Source: Okapia johnstoni
Lineage: Eukaryota; Chordata; Mammalia; Artiodactyla; Giraffidae
Reading direction: 5' to 3'
DNA: 64,000 nt
Assembly (NCBI GenBank): GCA_024291935.2
Contig: CM044318.1
Coordinates: 87,455,501 to 87,519,500 of the forward strand
Shown: one piece after another, positions 38,103 through 49,600 of the stretch
Layout: every line of letters begins with the position of its first letter
Position numbering within the stretch: position 1 is the first letter of the stretch
The notes under the pieces: model-generated
Seen by the model: the letters and a program-made list of their open reading frames with translations, nothing else
Databases searched by the model: none
Told to the model about the DNA's origin: nothing
Program-made: the position numbers and the translations under genes

Positions 38103-39420
38103 TTTATTTTTTAATTAATTTTATTGGAGTAGAGTTGTTTTACAATGTTGTGTTGATTTCTGATGTACGGCAAAGTGAATCAGCTACATGTGCACATATA
38201 TACACTCTTCTCTGGATCGCCTTCCCATTTAGGTCACCCCAGGACACTGAGTCGAGCTCCCTGTGCTCCACTGTAGGTTCTCACTGTTGTTCAGCTGCTA
38301 AGTTGTGTTCAGCTCTGCAACCCCATGGACTGCAGCAGGCCAAGCTTCCCTGTCCTTCACTATCTCCTGGAGCTTACTCAAACTCATGTCCACTGAGTTG
38401 GTGATGCCATCCAACCATCTGTCGTCCCCTTCTCCTCCTGCCTTCAATCTTTCCCAGCATCGGGGTCTTTTCAAATGAGTCAGTTCTTTGCATCAGTTGG
38501 TCAAAGTATTGGAGTTACAGCTTCAGCATCAGTCCTTCCAATGAATATTCAGGGCTGATTTCGTTTAGGATGGACTGGTTGGATCTTCTTGCAGTCCAAG
38601 GGACTCTCAAGAGTCTTCTCCAACACCACGGTTCAAAAGCATCAATTCTTCAGCGCTCAGCTTTCTTTATAGGCCAACTCTCACATCCATACATGACTAC
38701 TGGAAAAACCATAGCTTTGACTAGACGGACTTTGTCAGCAAAGTAATGTCTTTGCTTTTTAATAAGCTGTCTAGGTTGGTCAAGCTTTTCTTCCAAGGAG
38801 CAAGCGTTTTTTAATTTCATGGCTGCAGTCACCATCTGCAGGGATTTTGGAACCCAAAAAAATAGTCTCTCACTGTTTCCTCATCTATTTGCCGTGAAGT
38901 GATGGGATCAGATGCCATGATCTTAGTTTTTTGAATGTTGAGCTTTAAGCCAACTTTTTCACTCTCCTCTTTCACTTTCATCAAGAGGCTCTTTAGTTCT
39001 TCTTCACTTTCTGCCATAAGGGTGGTGTCATCTGCATATCTGAGGTTATTGATATTTCTCCCGGCAGTCTTGATTCCAGCTTGTGTTTCTTCCAGCCCAG
39101 CGTTTCTCATGATGTACTCTGCATATAAATTAAATAAGCAGGGTGACAATATACAGCCTTGCCATACTCCTTTCCCTATTTGGAGCCAGTCTGTTGTTCC
39201 ATGTCCGGTTCTAACCAAAGTATTGGAGCTTCGGCATCAGATGTATTTTATACTTAGCAGTGTCTGTATGTCAGTCTCAGTTTCCCAGTCCATCCTGCCA
39301 CCCCCCTTCTCCCCTTGCTATCTGCATGTTTTTTCTCTATGTCTGTGTCTATTTCTGCTTTGCAAATAAGTTCATCTGTATTATTTTTCTAATTCCACAG
39401 TTAAACAATACTATATGATT
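38103..39420 (-). repeat. L1 3'-region fragment, antisense, split by a BovB
   Basis: The left part (38103-38277) has TTTTATTGGAGTAGAGTTGT and GCAAAGTGAATCAGCTACAT. The right part (39238-39420) has TTCTCTATGTCTGTGTCTAT and TTTGCAAATAAGTTCATCTG. They are contiguous in L1 and are split by 38278-39237. Confidence 0.75.
38278..39237 (-). mobile_element. BovB LINE, antisense, 0.96 kb
   Basis: The 3' end is at the left (GTTCAGCTGCTAAGTTGTGT). The minus-strand RT fragment shows LSPCLFNLYAEYIMRNAGLE and NINNLRYADDTTLMAESEE. Frame breaks near 38830 inactivate it. Confidence 0.92.
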
Positions 39421-40635
39421 ATGTTGAACCTGCTAACGCTGAGTTGTTCTATTATTTAAAAAAACAACCCACTCTCTGACAGTCTTTGACTTTTATGCTG
39501 TTTCTAAGTCATTCTTAGAGCAGAGTGATTTTTTTACGAAGGTTGAGATGTGGGGAGTTTGCCTTCCAGGTGGCACTAGATGATCTGGTGCTGCCGCGGC
39601 CGGGAGACCCCAGTGCAGATTACAGAGGCCACGGATGGTGGCGGGGGGCGGGCAGCTCACTGACTGTTGAACGGCAAGCGTGTGTGGCCGCTCCTGGGTC
39701 ACCGGGCCTCCTCGGGCCGGTTCTCTCGTCACTGCCCATCTCCTCAGTGCGTTCTGCAGTTCGTGGTCCCCCCACGTGGCCTCTGTGGTGGGTGCCTGGC
39801 CCTCTCAGGTTTCGCAGAGCTCGCAGGGGCAGAGTGGAGGCCCCCAGGCGTCCCTGAGGCTTGGACTGCGAACCAGCACAGCACGCGTCCTCGTGTGCCC
39901 TGTGTGGACTCCATCGCAGGCTGCCCAGCCCTCTGCTGTGCGAGTACCCGCGCTCCCCTTCTGCACACCTCTGGGCATCGCCCAGGAGAGGCCAGTGCAG
40001 AAGGGCCTCTGGCGTGTCAGGGCCACAGCCCAGCTGGCAGATATCTGCGTGCACACACAGTCCAGATGGGCCCAGGGCTCCCTGTCATGTCTGCCTCACC
40101 TCCGGCTCTCAGTTCCAGCCCCTCCCGCACCTGTTGGTGGCCTTCTTCCCGCCTCTGCTCTTGTGGGGCAGGTGGGCACGTCCCCTCTGAGCCCACCCTC
40201 CGCCCTGGGCAGGCGATGGCCGCTTGTGGGGGCTGCGTCTGCACTGGATGTCGGTGCACTGAGCTGACCTCTGGCCCCGTCTCCAGAAGCAAAGCCTGTG
40301 TCTACCGGGTCCGGCGTGGGTCTGTCTTCTCCAGAGGCTACATCACCAGCCCGGCCTGGAGCCGGGGGTTCCCGGGCCGCGGGTGCAAGTCTCCCCAGAG
40401 CAGCACTGGCATTTGCCCCTCCCCCTGGCCCATCTGTCTCTGGAGCCCTTGCTGCCCGTGGATTCTGCACCCAGCTGCGGTCTCTTCGTTTCTGACTCTG
40501 TGCTCACTGCAGGGAGACGTTCGTAATTTGCATCTCAGCACCGTGTCCTCCCCGCTGGTCACTGACTGATACTCCCCGGGTGGGGCGTCCTTCACTGTCC
40601 AGCCCTGAAGGTCTGACGGAGGGACCTGTTCTGGG
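39421..40635. other. Intergenic, unassigned
   Basis: GC-rich open frames here match nothing I recognise. Confidence 0.5.
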
Positions 40636-40639
40636 CCAC

Positions 40640-41900
40640 CTCCTCCTGCGGCGGCCTCCCTGGCACGGGCTCCTGCGTCAGTTGGCCAGAAGCTGCTCCC
40701 TGAGGTGTGGCAGGTCTGGCGCCCCTGATGACCCCCGGGGCGGCGCTGTGGACCCGGGCTGGCCCCCTCCCCTCCTGCAGCCGCGCCCGTTACCTGGCAC
40801 TTCCGGCGGCCTTCTCCGTTCCTTCTAGGCCTCTCGGTGGGAGCGGGGCAGGGGGGAGACCAGGCCCACCCCCGGGGCATGCGCAGCGGCCCCCACACCC
40901 TGGCGGGTGTCCCCCTCACCGCGGCCCTCGAGGCGCGGGGTGGGGGGGACAGGGGCGTGGCGAGGGGGGCGCGGGGAGCCGGTCCGCGTCTGACTCAGGC
41001 AGGCAGGCTGGCCTGGCGCGAGGCTGGGAGCCGGGGGGGAGGCCCCTCCGCAGGCGCCCCACGGCCCGGCCCGCCTTCAGTCCTGCTTCTACCAGAGTAG
41101 GCAGCACTCACCGCCCGGAAGGGGCCGCGCTGCGGGGGGCGCCACCCGCCGTGTCTTCGGGGTGTCCAGGTCGGGGGCGCCCTCCGTCCCTCGCGCCCTG
41201 CCCCGCCCGCGCCGGGCTGTGTCCGCGCATTCCTCGCCCGCAGCGCACCCCCGGCGGGTCTGGCGCCGGCCGGCCCGGGCAGGTGCGGGGAGCAGCGTCC
41301 CGCGGGGGGAAAGCGCAACCCGGGGCGCAGGGGGCGGAGCGGGGCGGCCGGGGGTGTCCGCCGCGGGCGCTCGGGGCCTGGCCCGGGCCCACTGCGAGGT
41401 CCCCTGCAGGTGGCGCCGCGGACCGGACGCGCGCCCGGCCCCGGAGCCGCAGGCCAGCGGAGTCCTGCCTCGCCCAGAACGCGGCCGCTGGCCGGGGCGG
41501 GGCCACAAGCAGGGCGCCTCCCACCGCAACGAGCCCCCCCGCATCCCCCCTGGTACACAGTCGACGAGCTGCGACGCCTGAGGGCAGGGCCTTCCTGAAA
41601 GGGGGCGGCTCTGGCCCCTTCCTCTCCCGCGAGCCTGGTCAAGCCCGCGGACGCGCCCTTCGCTCGCCTTGCTCTGTCCACCGGCCGGCCCGGGGGCGTC
41701 ATCCCGCGGCCCCGCTCGGAAGGCCGTGGTGCGGGGTGTGGCCAGGACCTGCGCTCCCGGGCCCTGTGGGCGCAGGGGAAGTCCCAGGTGTGCTCACCGG
41801 CGTCCCGAGCTGGGGTGCGGGCCCAAGGTGGACACACATCTGGCTCCGGGACGCCGTGCCTGTTGGGGGCCTCCTCTGGCCTAAGGGCGGAGGTGGAGTG
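40640..41900. promoter_or_regulatory. Orphan CpG island between LRRC27 and PWWP2B
   Basis: CpG-dense sequence, strongest at 40910-41560, lies 4.6 kb upstream of the PWWP2B ATG and separated from its island by CpG-poorer DNA. No recognised coding exon. It could be an alternative PWWP2B promoter, a non-coding RNA start or a subtelomeric GC patch. Confidence 0.55.
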
Positions 41901-42445
41901 TCCTCAGGCCCTAGCGGTGCAGCCCGCCCCCCAGCCTCGTGTGTCGGCCGTCCCCACGGCGCAGGGAGCCCCGCTCCGGAGGGATGAGCAGTCCTTGGGC
42001 TTGGGGGGCTGCTGTTGCTGTTTCCTGCCTGCATATCCCAGGGCGGTGTTCCCCTCCCATCCTGCACAAAACCGTCAGCCTCCATTCCTTGTCCGGGAGG
42101 GCTGAGCGCCCAGCAGCAGGAAGCAACTCTGGGTCTTTCCAAATTCTGCCCCACCCCCACCCTGGGCCCCACGTCCTGGGCCCCCTCCCCTGCCCCTCTG
42201 TGCCCCCAGCCCTGTGCTGGGTTGGTGTCAGGGGGCCAGGGGCACTGGGTTCTCAGGTCTCTGCGGGCACCTGGGCACGGGTGCAGAGGAGCCAGGTCAC
42301 AGGGCAGGTGGGTTACAGGAAAGGCCTCTAGGTGGGACTGGACCCCCCTACCAGGGCCCTTCAGCATCTCCACCGGACCAGGCCCAGTACCAGTGGTGGG
42401 GTGGATGATGCACAGGAGACGACCCAGCTATAGGGAGAACGTGCT

Positions 42446-42625
42446 GCTGGTATCGGTGATGGTGGAGATGGTGATGGTGATGGTGGTGGTGATGATGACG
42501 GTGGTGGTGGTAGTGGTGATGGTGATGATGATGGTGATGGTGATGGCAATGGTGGTGGTAATGGTAATGATGGTGATGGTGGTGGTGACTGTGGTTACAA
42601 CAGTGGTGATGGTGAAGAGAATGAT
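42446..42625 (+). repeat. GAT/GGT trinucleotide-type repeat
   Basis: About 180 bp of imperfect GATGGTGGTGATGATG units. Confidence 0.95.
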
Positions 42626-42842
42626 AGCAGATAACTCTTATAGACTCATTACTAGGGGCTGGTGCTGTGCTGAGTACATCATGTATAATAACTCATTTAA
42701 TCTCCACAGCAAGCCCATCTTGTAGGGCTCCCACATTCCAGATGAAGACACTGAGGCACACGGGTTTAGGCAGACTCCCCAAGGTTGCACAGCAGGATCC
42801 CAGCCATCGGGCCCAAGTCCATGCTCCTAACCAACTCTGTAG
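42625..42842 (+). repeat. MIR SINE, nearly complete
   Basis: ATAACTCATTTAATCTCCAC, CAGATGAAGACACTGAGGCA, CCAAGGTTGCACAGCAG and TCCATGCTCCTAACCAA appear in MIR order. Confidence 0.85.
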
Positions 42843-42849
42843 AACCTCC

Positions 42850-45195
42850 AATGGAGTTCTGGCAGCTTTGTTTGCAGCCAGGCCTGTGAGACGATGATCA
42901 CCTTGATCATCCACAGAGTGGGCTGGAGGCTCTAGACCGGACCCTCCGGGGTGGTCAGATGGAAAGGAATCAGTCTTACAGACCCAGAGCTTCCAGGTTG
43001 GAACAGAACTGGACAAGTTTCCAACGGGTTCTGTGACCTACAGGGGAGGAGACGACAATGACAGCCACGAGGCTGTGCTCTGGCCCTGGCCCTGGGCGGG
43101 TGGCGGTCAGCGGGCGCTCAGCGAAACCAGCACCCTCACTCAGGCCCTAGTCTTCTCCTCCCAGCCACTAACTGCCAGGACTGAGTCGCACCGGGAGTGT
43201 CCGGGCCCCTCCCAGCTCTCACAGCCTGGTGCTCTGGGCACTGGCTCTGGAGAAACCATGACTGCTGACTCTGGCCTGAGGCCCTCCTGTGACCAGGCAC
43301 CCTGGCTCCGCCTCAGAAGCACTTGGCTTTGGGAGGACTGGGCTGGGCTGCAGGAGGCCCGCCTGCCAGGCGGCCCAAGGGAGCTTCAGTAAGGAAGTGG
43401 GAGGAGGCCCGGGCATGAGGTGGGGTAGGGAGGGGCAGGGCAGGGCACCAGCCACCTGGCCTGGCAAACCCACAACAGGCCATCCCTTCCGGCACAGGGA
43501 GGCCTCGGGGAGTCTCCCCCCTCACGGGAGAGACAGGACGACAAAGGCGCAGTTATGTCCCACGGGACACAGGGGCTCTCCTGTGGGTGAAGGCTGGAGG
43601 GTCACCCGAGAGATGGGGGCACTGGCAGGCGGTCAGGGAGTGAGGGGCCAGGCTGCCACTCACTGGGTCCTGGGCTCTTTCAAGGACCAGCGCGGGACCT
43701 CGGGGGAAGGCCAACATCGAGTCAGCCACTGCCCGAAGCGCCTCTGCGGGCCTCCTGCCAGCCTGTGGTCACCTGACTCCACCCCAGTGGGCGCCGGACC
43801 GTCTCCTGACCCCCTGCAGGCTGCCTCCCTGCCCATCTGGCCAGGCTGGGTCATTCTCTTGGCAGCCCGGGCAGACCAGGCCAAGGGTCGGGTGCCATGC
43901 AGGCCTGTAAGCGGCTGTGTGCCCACAACCATGGAGTGACAGCTTTAGGGCCAAAGTCCGGAGACCTAGGGAGAGGCTCCTGGCCAAGCTTCCCTCGGTC
44001 AGAGCCACTCGGAAGCTCCTCCCAGCCCCAAGGGGCCTTCAGCACCGGGCAGTCCGGGAGGGGGCCTGGAGGAGGGGATGCCGGGTGAGGAGGAGGTGGT
44101 GGCCTGGGGACCCCGGGGTTGATCAGCCCGCTCTGAAGGACTCTGCATTTTAGCCAGGGTGTCAGGAAATTCCCTAGGCCTTCCAGAAACCAGGAAGCAG
44201 GCGGGGAGCCTGCAGGGAGCTGGCGGGCGGGGCGGGTCTGCCCGGTGAGGTCCTGAACAGCCACCTTTTAAAATGCAAATCGATTTGCCAGTCAGCTGAC
44301 TCTCCTTTCCCTATTCTACCTTGTGGAGACAGGGTTTTTAAAAATGGCTTCCATGCTCACCCAGCGGACAGGCTGGGTCCCAGGCCGAGAGGAAGCGGGG
44401 CGGGCCACCACCCTTCTCACAGGTCGTGTCCCCTCTCAGCTCCACGACACCGCCCCCTCGAAACGGGGAGCTCCGGCGTGGTCCTTGGGCCCCCCCACCC
44501 CCCCGCCGGTGCCCCTGCCCCCAACACACAGCACTGCCCCATCGCTGCCCTCAAAGCCCAGCTCATCCTCACGTGTACCTGCCTCTCCACCCCAAACAGC
44601 TGCTCATGCTGACACCTGGGAGTTACCCCAGAAGCCCCCTTCCTCACTCCAACCCCAGGCCCCTTTCAGAGGCTGTGCACCCCCACACCCAGCGCTCTAG
44701 CCCTGCAACAGACTTGTGGGGCCCCTTCTCCATCAGGGGGAGGCCTGCTGGCCGCACTACCTCTGGACACCCCCATCTGCACACACTGGCACACCCCCAT
44801 CGGGGGTGCCCCCACCAGCTCGGAGCTGACTCACACCAGCGCTGCCCAGTTCCTGGTGCTGTGTCCCTAGTGCCCGGGGAAGGGCAACGCCCAGCAGGCA
44901 TCTCCAGCACTCTGGCGCCTGTGCTGAGCAGCGGGCGGGCAGCCTCTGGCCAGGCCCCCTCCCAGGGCCAGCAGGGGTCCCTGTTCCCTGGCCTTTCTGC
45001 TCCAAAGCAGCCATGGCCAGCTCTGAAGAGAGCAGGCTCCAGAAGCCGGGGGTGCAGAGAGCAGTCAGGAGGAGAGGGGGGGCCGACCTGCAGAGGGGGC
45101 CGTGGCGGGCGCTGCCCAAGGCCTCCTGGGCGAGGAGGGGGGCAGGCGGGCATCTCCGGGAACCCAAGCCTCAGACCTCCCCGAGGGTGCTTGGG
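42850..45195. other. Intergenic, unassigned; octamer at 44273-44280
   Basis: No exon recognised. A patch at 44265-44345 is AT-richer than its flanks and contains the octamer ATGCAAAT, which may be regulatory. Confidence 0.4.
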
Positions 45196-46467
45196 GCCGG
45201 ACTCTAGCTCCCAGGCCTCGATCCCCAGCCCGTACAACGCAGGGCGATGTGGCGCTGCGAGGTCGAGCTCCTCCCAGCCGGCTCCCCGCGCAGCGAGGCC
45301 GCCCGAGGGTGAAGCCAAGCGGCGCCGCGGCGGCCCCACTGTCCGCGGCGGCGCCGGGGGTGGCGGCCCCGGCGCAGGTCCGAGCCTGGCGGGCCCTGGC
45401 CGCCTCGGAGGGGCGGGGGCCGGCCAGAGGCAGCGTCTGGGTCGTCAGGACAACCGGCCGCCCACGGGTCTCCGGGGCCCAGTCGAGCGCCGCGATCCCG
45501 GCTTAGGGGACCGGGCCGGGCCGCGCTCTTGGCAAGGTCACTGCAACAGTCCGGGCCCTGGGGGCGGCCCTGGGGCCCGAGCCGCGTGCTGGACGATCGA
45601 GTGCTCGGCAAAGTCGAGAACGGGCACCAGGCTGAAGGCTCGCCCGAGCGGGCCCGGGGCGAGGGTCCCGTGTCCGCTCCGCGCCTCTCCCCCCATCCCC
45701 CCCACCCGCGGCCGGGCTGGCGAGCCGGCGAGCCCCACTCTCGCTCGGAAGGCAGTCCTTCCGACTGTGACCTGGTCGCGTGGCGCCCTGGCCGCACCGG
45801 GGGGTCGCACAGAACCCGCTCCCCGAGGCCATGCGACTTAGACTTGAGGGCAGAGCACCCTCCCTCAGCCCGCGGCAGGCAACCCGGGGCCGAGCGCGCG
45901 CGCCCTCCCATCACCCGGGGGGGGGCGCCGAGCACACGGGGGTCGTCAGGTGCTCCCCTGGCGGCGGCGGCGGCCCGCCGTGTCCCCTCGGTGCCCCGCG
46001 CCTCCTCGCGCCGGCCCGCCGGGCTTCCTGCTCGCGCCGCCGGGACTTCCTCCCCGCAGTGCCCGAGTGGCTACCCGAGCGCCAGACCCGAAGGCGGGGA
46101 ACCCGGGGACTCGAGAAGCGAGGGCCGGGGCGAGGAGAGGGGGAGACACCTTGGGGCCGAGAGGGGGCAGGCGCCCCTGGGCGATCCCGGCCGGCGAGGA
46201 GGGGTCCCTGGGGCCGGGGCCCGGGCGTTCTCCCGGCGCCGGCTCTCGGGTCCTCTCGGCGGGCGCTCGCGGCCGGCGTCGCCGGGGGCGGAGCGCGGCC
46301 CTGCCCCATCCCGGCCCATCCTGCCCCCTCGGTGGGGCTCCGCACTGCGTCTCCGCGCCGGGTGTGGAGGCCGCACGGCCCGGCGCGCGTCCGAGGGCGC
46401 CGGTGCCCCGCGCGCCCCTCCCCGCGCCCCCGGCCCGCTCGCGGAGGCCGCCCCGAGCGGAGCTTTG

Positions 46468-46475
46468 TGACGTCA
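46468..46475 (+). promoter_or_regulatory. CRE palindrome in PWWP2B promoter
   Basis: TGACGTCA, the full CREB/ATF site, lies 72 bp upstream of the PWWP2B ATG. A half-site CGTCA follows at 46492-46496. Position and CpG context suit a functional proximal element. Confidence 0.6.
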
Positions 46476-46546
46476 GGCGGCCGGCGGGCGGCGTCACGCG
46501 CGGGGCTGACCCGGCGCGGGGCGGGGGCCGGGCCGGGACGCGGAGC

Positions 46547-46671
46547 ATGGAGCCGCGGGCCGGCTGCCGGCTGCCCGTGCGGGTGGAGCAGGTCGTCAAC
46601 GGCGCGCTGCTGGTCACCGCGAGCTGCGGCGAGCGCGGCTTCGCCGGGATCTTGCTGGACTGCACAAAAAA
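46547..46671 (+). CDS. PWWP2B: PWWP2B coding exon 1
   Basis: The ATG at 46547 lies in a CpG island about 70 nt after a CRE. It encodes 41 residues ending GFAGILLDCTK plus two bases of a Lys codon, then donor AAA|GTGAGC. This N-terminal block is conserved in the PWWP2 family. Confidence 0.95.
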
Positions 46672-49600
46672 GTGAGCGGGGGCGGGGGCGCGAGCCCGGG
46701 GCGCCCCCGGATGCCCCTCGGGACACCTCCCCCTCCCCCCGCGCTGGCCCGAGGCCGGGACCCGCTCCGGGGCGGGGCGGCGTGGCGCCCGCGGCCGCTT
46801 TCGGTTTCCCCAGCCCAGTTTCGGGGTGCGCGAGCGCGGCCGCCGCTCGGGGGGCAAAAGTGGTTCTCAAAGTCGTCGCGACTTTTCGGGCGGGGGATCG
46901 CGCGGCCGGGCGGGGGGCGGCGGGCTGGGGCCCGGGCGCGGCGCGTGGATCCCGAGCCCCAGCGCCCGCCGCCGCGATGCCGGGCTCCTAACTCCGCACG
47001 TCTGCCATAATTAACGCACTTTTCTTTGTTCAGACGCACTGTTGAATTCGGCTCTGTTCAGAATTGTCATCCGTGGGGGGGGCGGGGGGGGCTCCGGTGC
47101 GCTGCCGCACTTGCCTGGGGGTTACTCACAAGAGGGGGTTCCGCGGGCCCTGAAATGCCCTCTTCCGGCTCCCGGGCGCAGTCGGGGCTGAGGTTAGGAC
47201 AGAGGACAAGCAGTTGTGTCCGGCGGCGGGATTTGAGAACACTGTTTGGGGTTGAGGAGCCCCCAGGCGGAGCAGGGATGAAAAGGGACAAGTTGCGGAG
47301 CTGCGCGGGGGCGCCCCGCGGGAGCCGGGCGTCCCTGGTGGAGGGGTCCCTGGGCAGGCCTGGGGCAAGTCCACGCGGAGAGGCACCTGTGCGCCAGCGG
47401 CAGGGAGCTCTGCAGCGGGAAAGAGTCTCCTGGATACAGTGTCACATGGTAGCGAGCTGTCGCGCAGATAAATGATTAGGCATTAATCAGGCGCTAATGT
47501 CTCGAGGCTCGGGCTGGGCCTTATCCTAAACCACCTACTCCCTGCAGAGGCCCACCTTTGCCCGCCCCCCCACCCCCCCCCCCCGTGCAGGCCGGGTTTG
47601 TGCCCGCGGCGGCGTGGATGTGGCGGGAAGACTGTCACCTCTCGATAGTCACCCTGCTGGCATTATCTTCTCATTAGATGTGCCAGAGCCATTTATGTAC
47701 AAGTCATGTGATTTAACATATGGCCTCCCAGGTGACTTGTCGCCCTGCTTGGAGCCAGCTACTGCAGAGAACGCTTGGTGGGACCCGGTGACCCCCGTAG
47801 GCTGCAGCACAGTCCCTCGGGAGGGCCAAGCCCTCGCCCTGGGGTGACCAAGGTCCCCTGCCGCCGGTAGCCAGCACTTCCCATCAGGCAGGCCGCACTC
47901 CAGCCTTTCTGCACAGCCCTGTCGGGCCTTTCCTCTCCGGCAGCGGGCACTTGCAGGAGTGCCCCCCACCCCCATTTTCTGGGCTCCCCGACTCAGGACA
48001 AAGGAGGCTGCAGGATAGACTCATGGCTAGGGGTGTCTGCGGAGGCTGCAGGCTCGCTGCCCTTGCTCTCTGCCTCCAGCCAGGGCTCCAGGCCCTGCGG
48101 CCTGTGGATGCCCTGCTTCAGAGATCTGCATGGCCCCCCACTCCCTTGTGGAGGAAGCAGGCTCTGCTGGGATCCCAGCATGGGAACTGGCAGCTGTAGG
48201 GTGTGTGGGCGTCCGCCCTGCCACGGCCACATGAGGCTGTAACCGGAGCCGCCCACGGAGCCAGGGGCTGGGCCTCCGTGGGCACAGCTCAGCTGGGCAG
48301 CGCCCCTTTCTGACTTGAGTGGGCCCCCCAGTCCCCGCAGAGAGTCCGAGGCTTAACCTGGCCTCTCCCAGCCCCCCGGTTGTCTGAAGCCTGGCCCCGA
48401 AGCCCCTGCCAACCCCGCCTTCTCCTCTGCAGTCACCTTCAGTTTCATCCTGATCCCAGTTTTCTCCCATAATATTATGAGTTGCTCAGGTTTACTGCCA
48501 GCTTGTCAGGTAGGGTCCAAAGGCCTGGGCTGGGTGTCCCTGGCAGAGGGGGACTGGCCTCAGGCCTCAGGGTCCCCAGCACCCACTTGCCTTCCCTGGA
48601 GCACTGCCCCCCCACCACCACCACGAGGGGAGGGCCAGCCAGCCGGGCCCCTTCCCGGGCGTGGGCACTGACGGGCAGAGAGAGCAGCTGGAGGCTCGGA
48701 TTGCAGGCACCCGCCCCCCTCTCGGGCCTGCGGGTCCCCGAGCAGTGGGCTGGTGTGGGGTCAGGCTGGGGCAGCGGGCCACTGCACCCGCGGTGCCCCC
48801 GTGGGGGCGCGGGCCCGTCACCGCCGTGTGTTAGCATTGCTGGAGCGTGCGGGCAGAGCCGGGGGCGTCCTCTGGGACAGGCAGTTCTCACAGAGGGCCC
48901 AGCTACCAGTGTTAATTTGAGGGCACCCGGGAGGCAGTGCCCCTCGTTGCGGGCCCTGAGCCGAACACGTATGTGTCCTTGGTGCCCAGTGCTTCCTCCA
49001 TCCAGCCTTGAACCTGCTGCCCGGCTGCCGTGTGGGCTGAAGCCAGATCCCCGGGGACTCTCGCGTCCACACCCAGTCGGTGTGCGCGAGAGATGGCCTG
49101 AGTCTCAGGCTCGTTCCCCTCATCTGTGCCAGGCAGCGGCCGTCCTGACGCACGGTGATGACCCCGGCAGACAGGTGCCCACCGTGGCTCCTGTCTGCCG
49201 GGGTCCAAGCGGATGTGGGCGTTGTTTCATGGGCGACTTGCAGGTGTGCCTGTGCTCAGGGACCTCAGGTAGGCGGCCCAAAGGCAGCGAAGGCTCCGAG
49301 TGATGAAGAGGGGGTCCCCAGACAGGGGGCATGAGGGCCAGCTGCCTGCCAGGACTGGCCAACCTGGCACCTCCAGCCTTGACCTCTGAGCTGGGGTTTC
49401 TTAAACCTCCCAGTGTGAATCCCCCAGCCATCCCCACGCAGACTCCCGGGCCCCTCTGCTGGAAAGGTTGGGTTCGGGCCTTTGTGACCCGCCCAGGGAG
49501 GTGGGGTGGAGAAGGAAATGGCAGCCCACTCCAGTATTTTGTCTGGAGAATTCCATGGACAGACGAGCCTGGTGGGCTCCAGTCCACGGGGTCGCAAAGA

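Larger units (their letters stand above)
45200..47130 (+). promoter_or_regulatory. CpG-island promoter of PWWP2B
   Basis: About 1.9 kb of very GC- and CpG-rich DNA surrounds PWWP2B exon 1, with no TATA box. The long open frames on both strands here, up to about 400 codons, come from base composition and match no protein I recognise. Confidence 0.8.

Noticed and set aside
45529..46991. Long open frames on both strands around 45.2-47.0 kb (up to 403 codons)
   Set aside because: CpG-island composition. Only 46547-46671 matches a known protein (PWWP2B).
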